Part shown: positions 1-6,452 of the stretch, piece by piece
Layout of the letters: each line of letters begins with the position of its first letter
Position numbering within the stretch: the stretch's first letter is position 1
Assembly (NCBI GenBank): GCA_030374735.1
Contig: JASCIV010000685.1
Coordinates: 1-14,434 of the forward strand
Source: Gracilaria caudata
Lineage: Eukaryota; Rhodophyta; Florideophyceae; Gracilariales; Gracilariaceae
Reading direction: 5' to 3'
Length of the DNA: 14,434 nucleotides
Position numbers and translations under genes: made by a program
The notes under the pieces: generated by a model
What the model saw: the letters and a program-made list of their open reading frames with translations, nothing else
Told to the model about the DNA's origin: nothing
The model's database searches: none

Positions 1-2
1 TG

Positions 3-92
3 AACAGTCAAACACTCTTCGAACTCACCAATGCCAAACTGATCGACGATTACGCCAAACGTCATCAGAACCCGAAATGGCCCTCCAAGTAA
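3..92 (+). CDS. C-terminal tail of retrotransposon polyprotein (partial)
   Basis: The frame starting at base 3 is open from the window edge to a TAA at 90-92 and encodes 29 residues. It contains a segment reading LFELTNAKLIDDYAKRH, followed by a short basic end. This looks like the last helix of a chromodomain, where the family pattern is a tryptophan-rich strand followed by Leu-x-Asn-x-x-x-Leu-Ile-x-x-Phe/Tyr. A chromodomain at the integrase C-terminus is typical of Ty3/gypsy chromoviruses. The fragment is too short for certainty. Its position directly before a purine tract and LTR is the main support for a mobile-element origin. Start and upstream domains are outside the window. Confidence 0.4.
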   Translation, partial: NSQTLFELTNAKLIDDYAKRHQNPKWPSK

Positions 93-390
93 GATACGAC
101 AAATCTTACACGAACGTATCGGGATTACGTAATTGGTGGAAAACGTTCGGAAGTTTTGTTTGAAGAAATCAGTGGCACAGAGGAGATGAAGTTAAGGACG
201 ATTTGGAAACTTGAGTTACTCACAATGCTATGTGGAAGAAGTTGCAAGTTTTTGCAATCTGCTGAAATCAAGTGAACCCTTTGAAGTTAACATCCCTCCG
301 AGAATGAACAAACTCAATGTTCATTTTCCATTTCTCATTGCAGCCATCTCACATTCGATTTAAGCAAAGATCGAGGACGATCTGTTTTTT

Positions 391-398
391 AAGGGGGG
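391..398 (+). other. Polypurine tract of LTR element
   Basis: The run AAGGGGGG follows a T-rich run and lies four bases before the proposed LTR start at 403. A purine tract just inside the 3' LTR is the plus-strand primer site in LTR retrotransposons. Its presence at this spacing is one of the main reasons to read the downstream segment as an LTR. Confidence 0.5.
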
Positions 399-402
399 TA
401 TT

Positions 403-1053
403 TGTAACAATTGACTAATGTTTAAGTAAACATTTAATTTTGTTGCAAAATATGACAGCAATGTTAGATCGAATGCTCCCTTGGACTGCATAAAACAGTT
501 TCAAAATTCCATTTAATAAAATTCTAAGTTATGGAAAAATGATAATGATAGTGGAAAGTTGGAAGACGAAATGTTATGATGAGATATTTGACAAGAATCG
601 TGACATGTGATTTGACAAATTGTTCAAGTTGGAATTTGAATAAGTCGTTAAAGAATATGCCTAGAATATGTTAGGGATAGTACCTAGTAGTAGATATTTT
701 TATCCGCATATGCTTGCATTGTTTGCACGCCATGCTTTATTTTGGTGGATGTTGGTGACCAATCATTGTCTTCGTAGGTTTAGACGGTTGAGTGCGTATT
801 TAAGCACAAGTCCGAGACCGCATTCCGGTCTCCTTTCTTGTTGCCTCACGCATCTCACCAACGAAAGGTGGACGAGTGCCTCAAGTGCCTCTCTACCCAC
901 GAAAAGGGTGTTCAACATCAATAGTAGCGATTGGCCTCATTGTGGTGAATAAACACGACGAAGTACGTCTGTTTCAGTCTAGCACGTGTCAATCGTGTCA
1001 TAAGTTTCACACTTTTCATAAGTAAGTTTTAAGTTTTATTCCCGATTGCTACA
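403..1053 (+). repeat. 3' long terminal repeat, about 651 bp
   Basis: The proposed LTR begins TGTAAC and ends GCTACA, so the termini form the usual short TG...CA inverted repeat. An A/T-rich U3-like part comes first, including an 8-bp inverted repeat at 417-434. A TATA-like TATTTAA lies near 798-804, with a 7-bp-stem hairpin (814-832) just after it. An AATAAA signal at 948-953 precedes a T-rich stretch. This order of promoter, transcript start region, poly(A) signal and U5 is what an LTR should show. The exact 3' border could instead be the CA at 1060. The ORF of about 94 codons inside it has no protein-like character. Confidence 0.5.
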
Positions 1054-1072
1054 GTACGCAGCTGCCTTTACA

Positions 1073-1183
1073 CGAAATAATATTTTCTATACCATATTAT
1101 GGTATAGAAAATTTCGTACTCCTCGTAGCCACGGAGTACACTACAGGTATGGGTACTACGTGGCTACGAGAAGTTTTGTACGA
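1073..1183. repeat. Two adjacent inverted repeats (foldback or hairpin cluster)
   Basis: The first hairpin has perfect 15-bp arms at 1082-1096 and 1098-1112 around a single base. It extends outward by a further 6-bp match (1073-1078 with 1111-1116, overlapping the right arm's end) across a 3-nt bulge. The second has perfect 12-bp arms at 1122-1133 and 1159-1170, plus inner GTAC pairs (1136-1139 with 1153-1156) and outer 6-bp pairs (1114-1119 with 1178-1183). Together they start 20 bp beyond the LTR border. They could be a small foldback or MITE-like element, a hairpin transcript, or a terminator-like structure. No coding function is apparent. Confidence 0.6.
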
Positions 1184-1503
1184 ACTGGGTTGTGTAAACC
1201 CTCTATTGTTATTGAAACCTACCCAATTGTTGGTCGCGCTACGGAAGATCTAGCACTTGGCCCGTCTGGGTTGGCTACAGCCGAAGAGAGGATTTGGGTC
1301 ATTTTGTTTCATAATCGCCGAGGTTCTGAGGGACTCTTTTGACAGTTCTCACAGTGCGTAGATTCTCCGTCGGCCATTCGTGATATTTAGTATCCCGACA
1401 GCTACTTGTAACGACATTATCTGCCAGTGTTTTACCTCAAGACTTCCGTACGCACACCCCTAGGGTAGGAAAGATCGTGTTTGGACGACAGATACCGCAA
1501 CGT
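1184..1503. other. Intergenic stretch downstream of the BTB gene
   Basis: These 320 bp lie between the hairpin cluster and the stop codon of the minus-strand BTB gene. I see no convincing ORF, RNA gene or repeat. Part of it is presumably the 3' untranslated region of the BTB gene. No AATAAA is evident on the minus strand within it. Confidence 0.5.
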
Positions 1504-2634
1504 TTAGACCTCGTATATGGTGGATGTATTCGACAAGACATAATTCCAAAGCATATCCATAAGATCGACCTTTTCAATCAAGCCCGTAGGAATGACATAA
1601 TCATGGACGTAACGAATACGCATGGATTTCAAATTCAATCGGGCTGCAAACTTCTTCCCCCACTCCAAACGCATGCAATCTACATAAACAGCGCCTGGTT
1701 CTACGCCACCGCTTTGTACAGCTCGATCTTGATCAACGTCTCCATTCAAATGGGAGGAAGTTTGGATGGGACGCAACTCGTAACCGCGCTTCAAAGTGGT
1801 TCCATTTGTTACCCAGAAAAAGATGCATTGGAATAAGTACTCGTGATAAGTAGACTCTGCACAGTCAGGAAACGCCATATCAAGAGCGTGCGGTGACAAC
1901 TCAAGTATGCCGTACTTGTCGGAGTTATTATCTGTGCGAGTGGTGTACGAGGAATAGCAACTAGCTGGTTTGACACTTTCTGGCACGTTGAAAGCAGTCG
2001 CCCACTTTCTGCGTATTATGTCTAGCAGCGTGCTGCTTGAAGGATGGTTTGCAACACTTGTGCTCATGGCCTGTAGAACGGAACACGCTGATCTGGGAAA
2101 TCTCTCGCATACGGAACGCAAGGTGGAATCACACCATGCGTGTAACAGTTTGATACCGTGGTACTCAGCAGCAGCACTGAGCTGCAGCAGAGTAGGAAGC
2201 TGCTCGTGCTTCTTAAAAACACTTGTATAGGATGACGATGAGGAGCCACAAGCTTCCACCAGTTCCTTAACGAAAGCACAATGACCAGTGTAGACAAACT
2301 CCAAGATATGACGAACAACGCGTTCGCTGATGTTGAGGTTGACTGTCTTCTCATGTGCCTCTTCAAAGTCTGAGAAGAACAAAGACTTGAAATACTCACT
2401 ATGAACGGCAAGCAACGCGCTACAGGCAGGAACGTCTCGGCCATCACTGGTGCGCAACACGACATCACAGAGCGTTTGCGCTGCGTCAGAATCGAGAAGC
2501 ATATGGACGACGTGCTCGCGAAACTGCTCATCACTTGGACAATACGGCTTAGAGGCCTTAACAAACCTGCTGGGGTCTTCTGTGGCGTACCGATTGGTGC
2601 CGACGGTAGTAGAAGACGCCATGACGAAGGCCAT
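1504..2634 (-). CDS. BTB/POZ domain protein
   Basis: This single-exon gene encodes 376 residues. Residues about 41-125 form a BTB/POZ fold with the family's hallmark pattern: CDVVLRTSDGRDVPACSALLAVHS at 56-79 (hydrophobic strand, Asp-Val, then Ala/His of the helix), YFKSLFF at 81-87, and the closing strand and helix around LEFVYTG at 111-117. A serine-rich insertion (about 128-138) precedes the LLQLSAAAEYHGIKLL helix at 149-165. The remaining 200 residues have no family I recognise; the last 60 are compact and end in an aromatic-rich segment. BTB proteins commonly dimerise and act as Cullin-3 substrate adaptors, but nothing here identifies a partner. The start could be Met1 or Met5. It is divergent from the plastid-type gene at 2988, with a 353-bp spacer. 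Confidence 0.85.
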   Translation of the reverse strand: MAFVMASSTTVGTNRYATEDPSRFVKASKPYCPSDEQFREHVVHMLLDSDAAQTLCDVVLRTSDGRDVPACSALLAVHSEYFKSLFFSDFEEAHEKTVNLNISERVVRHILEFVYTGHCAFVKELVEACGSSSSSYTSVFKKHEQLPTLLQLSAAAEYHGIKLLHAWCDSTLRSVCERFPRSACSVLQAMSTSVANHPSSSTLLDIIRRKWATAFNVPESVKPASCYSSYTTRTDNNSDKYGILELSPHALDMAFPDCAESTYHEYLFQCIFFWVTNGTTLKRGYELRPIQTSSHLNGDVDQDRAVQSGGVEPGAVYVDCMRLEWGKKFAARLNLKSMRIRYVHDYVIPTGLIEKVDLMDMLWNYVLSNTSTIYEV

Positions 2635-2987
2635 GAAGCAGGCAGCCTAGAAAACTGAAGAAGGATGCCAAAGACCAAGACTGATGGCACCTCAAAAGCG
2701 TCACTGATCCGTGATGGAGTGTACGAAAATAGACCTAACTACAAGTGGTAGAAGATGTACGAAGGTACATCGTACGTGGCACAGGTTTGAAGTCGTGCCA
2801 CGTGCCGAGGATCATACGCTTCGCGCCCAACAGTGCCGCTCCACGTGTGCGGGGCGCACGCTTCGTAGCCGCGAATCGCTCTACAAGGGTTGGATGCCGT
2901 GCACCGCCGTGCTCGAGCTAATCGTCGTCCCTGTCCCCAGTCGCAAGCTCACCATCTCCGCCAAGCCCATCGCTCGTCAGCAGAACC
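2635..2987. promoter_or_regulatory. Shared intergenic region of BTB and plastid-type genes, with inverted repeats
   Basis: This 353-bp spacer separates two divergent genes and so should hold both promoters. It carries two adjacent dyads: 7-bp arms at 2754-2760 and 2765-2771 (GATGTAC/GTACATC), and 9-bp arms at 2774-2782 and 2795-2803 (ACGTGGCAC/GTGCCACGT). The right arm of the second includes a CACGTG core (2800-2805), the recognition core of bHLH and many bZIP factors. Four GTAC tetramers fall between 2721 and 2775. Binding is inferred only. Confidence 0.45.
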
Positions 2988-3431
2988 ATGTCCCCCACAA
3001 CGCCCGCCTTCGCGCCGCTTGTTCCCCTCTTCCGGTTCCGCCACCGCTCCTTGCTCTCTCCCCTCCCCCCCTCAGCCCGCCCCCGCGTCGCTCGCCCCGC
3101 GCGCCTGCGCGCCCAAGCCAAGCCCTCCGAGCCGCCTCCGGACGACTCCGACGCGCACGACATCCCGCAGTCCGCCGTGGATTGGAACACCGAGTGGGCA
3201 AATTTCAAGCAATCCGGAATGAAGTCCGACGCGCCACAGGGAAGACAGCCGCTCACCTCGCAGCAACGCGCACAGCGAAACATGCAACAGAGCATGAGAA
3301 AGTTTCAGCAGGCCATGCCTACTCGACGGCAGTTGTTTGCGGATTGGAGGTTTTGGGTGGCACTTATTCTTGGCTTATCGTTGTTCTCGGCGTTTGTACA
3401 GTCCACAAGTACCGGAGGTGCATATATATAA
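2988..3431 (+). CDS. Small plastid-targeted single-pass membrane protein, function unknown
   Basis: The gene encodes 147 residues. Residues 1-45 are rich in Ser, Pro, Ala and Arg with no acidic residue and carry Phe at 8, 15 and 17, which fits a plastid transit peptide of a primary red-type plastid. A mature hydrophilic part follows, with VDWNTEWANFKQSG at 64-77, GRQPLTSQQRAQRN at 85-98 and a Gln-rich helix. One membrane segment at about 121-138 leads to a short polar tail. I do not recognise the family. The Trp-x-x-x-Trp-x-x-Phe pattern and the motif before the membrane segment look conserved rather than random. The ATG is the first in frame after a GC-rich leader. The stop lies 6 bp from the stop of the convergent site-2 protease gene. 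An AATAAA at 3579-3584 would place the transcript end inside that gene. Confidence 0.75.
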   Translation: MSPTTPAFAPLVPLFRFRHRSLLSPLPPSARPRVARPARLRAQAKPSEPPPDDSDAHDIPQSAVDWNTEWANFKQSGMKSDAPQGRQPLTSQQRAQRNMQQSMRKFQQAMPTRRQLFADWRFWVALILGLSLFSAFVQSTSTGGAYI

Positions 3432-3437
3432 ACAGCT

Positions 3438-5129
3438 TCATTTCGTCATAAAGTGCATCGACAGGAGCACGTTCGTGATTACGACTAGAGTTGCGCTGTA
3501 TACAACCCATGTCTCTACGCGTTTGATGAGGCTTTGCTTCCATCTTAATCGACTTCCAACCATCTGAATCACCAACCCAATAAACAGTTGCCCGTCAAGA
3601 AACAGCGCGGGCGCCATGTTAGACGCCGCAAGCACCAAGCAAAACGCCGCAACAAACCACAACATGCGTATCATTAAAGGTGGAAAATCGATCGCCGACA
3701 GCAGCTGCACGAACGATGCATTCATACGCTGCCAGCCGCGAGGCACATATTCAGAAACTTGCACAGCTCTCCACAATTGCGGCACAGTTCCGTCGAACAA
3801 CACGCGAACCAAGCCGTGTTTCTTGCGCTGCACCGAGAGCACAATGAGTCGATGATGTGCGTGCAGCTTAGGTCGCGCGCAACGCGTGCGTGGTTTGCAG
3901 TGTTGTGTAGTGCTACACATCGGTTGTAACGCCGCCTTGACCGCATCCAAACATACCTCTCGCGATGGCGTGGTGAAACAACGCATGGTACTGGACGGTT
4001 GAAAGACGCTCCACTGCGTGTTTCGGCAACAAGCGGCATTCTTTTGCGGGCGTAACCATCGCTGGGGAATACAAAACCCAGGCGCGTCTGACTGCGAGTG
4101 TAAACGAGACAAAACTGTTTCAAAAGAAGAGAGGCCGTGCGTGAGTTGGGTGTCGGCAACGGTTGTGATGATATCGCCCACAGACACGGAGAGCGACAGA
4201 GGCGAGTTGGCCGGCAGCGCAGTTACGATGAGCGCGCCAGGTCGAGCGTAGAACGGCATCGACAAAATTGGGATGAGGGCGACGAGGAGGAGCGTAATGA
4301 GAAGGGTGATGAGATTATGCCAGATTCCAGCGCACACGATTTGCAACTGATGAGGTATGGGGTGGTGATGGAGGTTGTTCAAAGTGACAAACGCACCAGG
4401 AAACAGGAAGGCCACGAATAAACCCATGGTGGTGACTTGTGCTTGATACAGCAGCGCGCAGAGAAGATGCCCCAACTCGTGAATCAGCACCGAAACAAGC
4501 AACGCGATGAAGACAAGTAACACGTCAGATTGTCGAAACGTAAACGAAGGCGAGCGCGGAAAGAAGGACAAGTTCTTTGCAAACGCTTCACTCCCCTCGG
4601 AACGCGGGGCAATCTGAAGAAGCGTGCGACGGGTATGAACAACGCCACCAACCGCCGATCGCACAGTACCATTCACCACCGCCGCGTCGCGCGCGCGCGT
4701 CGCGCCCAACGCTGCTCCCACATTCGCCAGCAGCAATGCGCAGACCAGCGGCATGGCAAACGCCATCACCACCACTCCCGTGGCATAAAACAATCGCAGC
4801 GCGCGCGCACGACGGCGCGCAAACGCGCGCGCGCAACGCGGAATGCACGCGGTTTGATAGCGCAGCCAGAACAGACGCAGCGTGATGCGACGCGCGTGCA
4901 GCGCGTGCGCGACGGCGCCTGCGAGACGCAGGTCGAGTAGCTTGAGTGCGGCGATGATGAACGCCCATGTGAAGGCGGCGATGGCGAGCGCGCGCGCGTA
5001 CATGGCGGGCCGGGGGGCGCGGCGCGGCGCGGCGCGGCGCGTGTGGGGGAAGACGTGGGGGAGGGCGGCGACGTTGGTGAGGAAGCTGATCAGGGAGGGG
5101 AAACAGCCAATGGGAAGCGCTTTTTGCAT
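3438..5129 (-). CDS. MBTPS2: Site-2 protease (MBTPS2-type intramembrane zinc metalloprotease)
   Basis: The product has 563 residues and multiple membrane segments. Residues 216-221 read IHELGH (HExxH; zinc ligands His217 and His221, catalytic Glu218) inside a hydrophobic helix. NMAPALFLDG at 504-513 is the NxxPxxxxDG motif supplying the third ligand, Asp512. Between them lie a PDZ-like segment (about 295-345, with SVGDII at 315-320) and a cysteine-rich insert with eight Cys from 353 to 417. The Cys-rich insert is the feature that separates the eukaryotic Golgi S2P from bacterial RseP/SpoIVFB relatives. The family cuts membrane-anchored transcription factors (SREBP, ATF6, plant bZIP17/28) after site-1 protease. 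The first 115 residues are unusually Ala/Arg-rich and GC-biased; Met43 is an alternative start. It is convergent with the upstream plastid-type gene and divergent from SmD2. Confidence 0.92.
   Translation of the reverse strand: MQKALPIGCFPSLISFLTNVAALPHVFPHTRRAAPRRAPRPAMYARALAIAAFTWAFIIAALKLLDLRLAGAVAHALHARRITLRLFWLRYQTACIPRCARAFARRRARALRLFYATGVVVMAFAMPLVCALLLANVGAALGATRARDAAVVNGTVRSAVGGVVHTRRTLLQIAPRSEGSEAFAKNLSFFPRSPSFTFRQSDVLLVFIALLVSVLIHELGHLLCALLYQAQVTTMGLFVAFLFPGAFVTLNNLHHHPIPHQLQIVCAGIWHNLITLLITLLLVALIPILSMPFYARPGALIVTALPANSPLSLSVSVGDIITTVADTQLTHGLSSFETVLSRLHSQSDAPGFCIPQRWLRPQKNAACCRNTQWSVFQPSSTMRCFTTPSREVCLDAVKAALQPMCSTTQHCKPRTRCARPKLHAHHRLIVLSVQRKKHGLVRVLFDGTVPQLWRAVQVSEYVPRGWQRMNASFVQLLSAIDFPPLMIRMLWFVAAFCLVLAASNMAPALFLDGQLFIGLVIQMVGSRLRWKQSLIKRVETWVVYSATLVVITNVLLSMHFMTK
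5018..5042. repeat. Short GCGCG tandem repeat in S2P coding sequence
   Basis: About five copies of a GCGCG unit fall within the N-terminal Arg/Ala/Pro-rich part of the site-2 protease gene (residues about 30-38). Surrounding sequence from about 4680 to 5045 is also dominated by alternating GC. It is coding in this frame, so the bias shows as Arg and Ala codons. Confidence 0.6.
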
Positions 5130-5735
5130 GGTGCAAGGAGTTGGCGCTTGTTGTGTTGGGTGTGATGGAGAAGTTGTCTACTAGTAGCTGCTTTTGCTCT
5201 CTCACTTATGTCATGTCTAGACTTGGTGCTCGGTGCGCACTTGAACGGGGATGTGAGCAAATCTGTACCATAGAGCTGCTAAAACGCGAAGGCGCCGTGT
5301 ATGCGATGTCGTGTTGAGGTCGTGCTAGGCTCATCTACATCGTACTGGACGGTGCGTACCCTTGGTACATAATGTGATGCTGTGATACTACACTTGCGGC
5401 TCTCGCAATGCACGGGGGTCTTGGATGAAGGAGACATGAAGCGTTGCTGCTCGGGCAAGAGGCTACAGTATACTACAATACAAGGCTGCGTTTGGGATGA
5501 ACAGAGTGGCCCTGCGCATTTCGGAGAAGAGGTTTGGGCATCACCGCATCAACGCACCAGGCTGGCAACTGCGTTTGGTCATTTTTCTTGATCCGAATCA
5601 AAGCTGCCTTTCTTACAAAAAAGAGCGCATGCAATACACAATCATCCCTCCCCGCCCCCACCACCCATCCAACTGCCGACGTCCCTGATCCTCTCCATCG
5701 TTTCTCAAACTCTTCACACACGACCCACCACTAAA
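5130..5735. promoter_or_regulatory. Intergenic region between S2P and SmD2 (divergent promoters)
   Basis: The 606-bp spacer must contain the start regions for both genes. Three GTAC tetramers cluster at about 5340-5370. The last 100 bp before the SmD2 start are C-rich and pyrimidine-rich (5645-5735), as often seen in leaders of translation- and splicing-related genes. I see no tRNA, snRNA or credible ORF in it. Confidence 0.4.
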
Positions 5736-6335
5736 ATGGTCACCGGAAAAAGGTACGCCTCCATTCTGCCCCGCACCGTAGCGAAAAAAAAAAGAAAAAG
5801 CGCCATCCACGCAAATCAATGCTAACCAGTCAAACCACATTTGTCACCTCAGAAAACGAGAGCAAGCAAAGCTCGACAAGGAGTCAAGAGCCGGCTTCAA
5901 CAACCCGGACGCGCCTCTGGGCGTAGTAGACACCGCCAAGGAGGACGAATTCGACGTAGGGCCTCTTTCCGTGCTCAAGAAGGCAGTCATCAACGACACA
6001 ATGGTGCTCATCAACGTGCGCAACAACAAGAAGCTGTTAGCAAAAGTCAAAGCGTTTGATCGACATTGCAACATGGTACGCTCTATATTCTACTCCTTCA
6101 AACGTCATGTCTTCAAAGCGCTTCACAATACTAACAAAGCATTTACTCTTTGACTCCGTCCGCCTTTCTTCATATCATCGCCGCGTAGGTTCTCACAAAC
6201 GTCACAGAGATCTGGTACGAGTACGCCAAGTCCGGAAAAGGCGGCAAGACGCAGAGAACAGAAAAGACGCGCACTATATCCAAAATGTTTCTGCGCGGTG
6301 ACTCCGTGATCCTCGTGCTTCTAAACCCCAAATAG
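5736..6335 (+). CDS. SNRPD2: Small nuclear ribonucleoprotein Sm D2 (three exons)
   Basis: Joining exons 5736-5752, 5853-6075 and 6189-6335 gives one frame of 128 residues. The Sm1 motif lies in VLINVRNNKKLLAKVKAFDR (residues about 62-81), ending HCNM; the Sm2 motif lies in KMFLRGDSVILVLLNPK at the C-terminus. The glycine-rich loop between them is SGKGGK. The sequence follows SmD2 orthologues closely from the segment EFDVGPLSVL onward, and its length is close to the family's usual 110-120. SmD2 pairs with SmD1 in the heptameric ring that binds the Sm site of U1, U2, U4 and U5 snRNAs. The ATG has A at -3. It is the only gene in the window with clear introns, and it converges on NOP58 117 bp away. 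Confidence 0.95.
5753..5852 (+). other. SmD2 intron 1 (100 bp)
   Basis: The donor is AG|GTACGC and the acceptor CTCAG. A branch-point match TGCTAAC is at 5820-5826, 27 bases before the end. The intron interrupts an AGA codon after its second base. Its length is not a multiple of three, and the branch motif supplies an in-frame TAA if the intron is retained. Removing it restores the Sm frame. Confidence 0.88.
6076..6188 (+). other. SmD2 intron 2 (113 bp)
   Basis: The donor is ATG|GTACGC, the same hexamer as intron 1, and the acceptor is GCGTAG. A perfect TACTAAC branch motif is at 6129-6135. It lies between codons (phase 0), immediately after the HCNM of the Sm1 region; the next exon continues VLTNVTEIW as in other SmD2 proteins. 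Retention leads to an in-frame TGA near 6153. Confidence 0.88.
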
Positions 6336-6452
6336 ATCGCTCACCACAGTCAACCAAAACAACACATATAAAGAAACACACACTAGCACAGCACGGTCTG
6401 AATCATTTCGGGAACACAACATTTACAAGCCGAAAACTAAGCTCTCATATCA

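Larger units (their letters stand above)
3..1053 (+). mobile_element. 3' end of an LTR retrotransposon (probably Ty3/gypsy chromovirus-like)
   Basis: The segment reads as the right-hand end of an LTR element. In order there is the tail of an open reading frame ending at 92, about 300 bp without a good ORF, a purine tract at 391-398, and then a stretch opening TGTAAC at 403 and closing GCTACA at 1053. That stretch contains a TATA-like box and an AATAAA signal, as an LTR should. The upstream part of the element, including its 5' LTR, lies outside the window, so target-site duplication and LTR identity cannot be tested here. The superfamily call rests only on the resemblance of the last 29 residues to the end of a chromodomain and is weak; the LTR structure itself is better supported. 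Confidence 0.55.

Noticed and set aside
668..952. A 94-codon plus-strand ORF inside the proposed LTR
   Set aside because: It overlaps the TATA-like, hairpin and poly(A) signals of the LTR and has no domain-like composition.
1046..1342. A 98-codon plus-strand ORF after the LTR
   Set aside because: It opens with TTG, runs through two hairpins and has no recognisable motif.
2064..2690. A 208-codon minus-strand ORF overlapping the BTB gene
   Set aside because: It is the shifted frame of the BTB gene; the BTB domain pattern is only in the 1504-2634 frame.
2711..3451. A 246-codon plus-strand ORF covering the plastid-type gene
   Set aside because: It is an out-of-frame Pro/Arg-rich shadow caused by GC-rich sequence; the 2988 frame has the transit peptide and membrane segment.
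4588..5205. A 205-codon minus-strand Arg/Pro/His-rich ORF
   Set aside because: It is a shadow of the site-2 protease N-terminal region, in a GC-alternating tract open in many frames.
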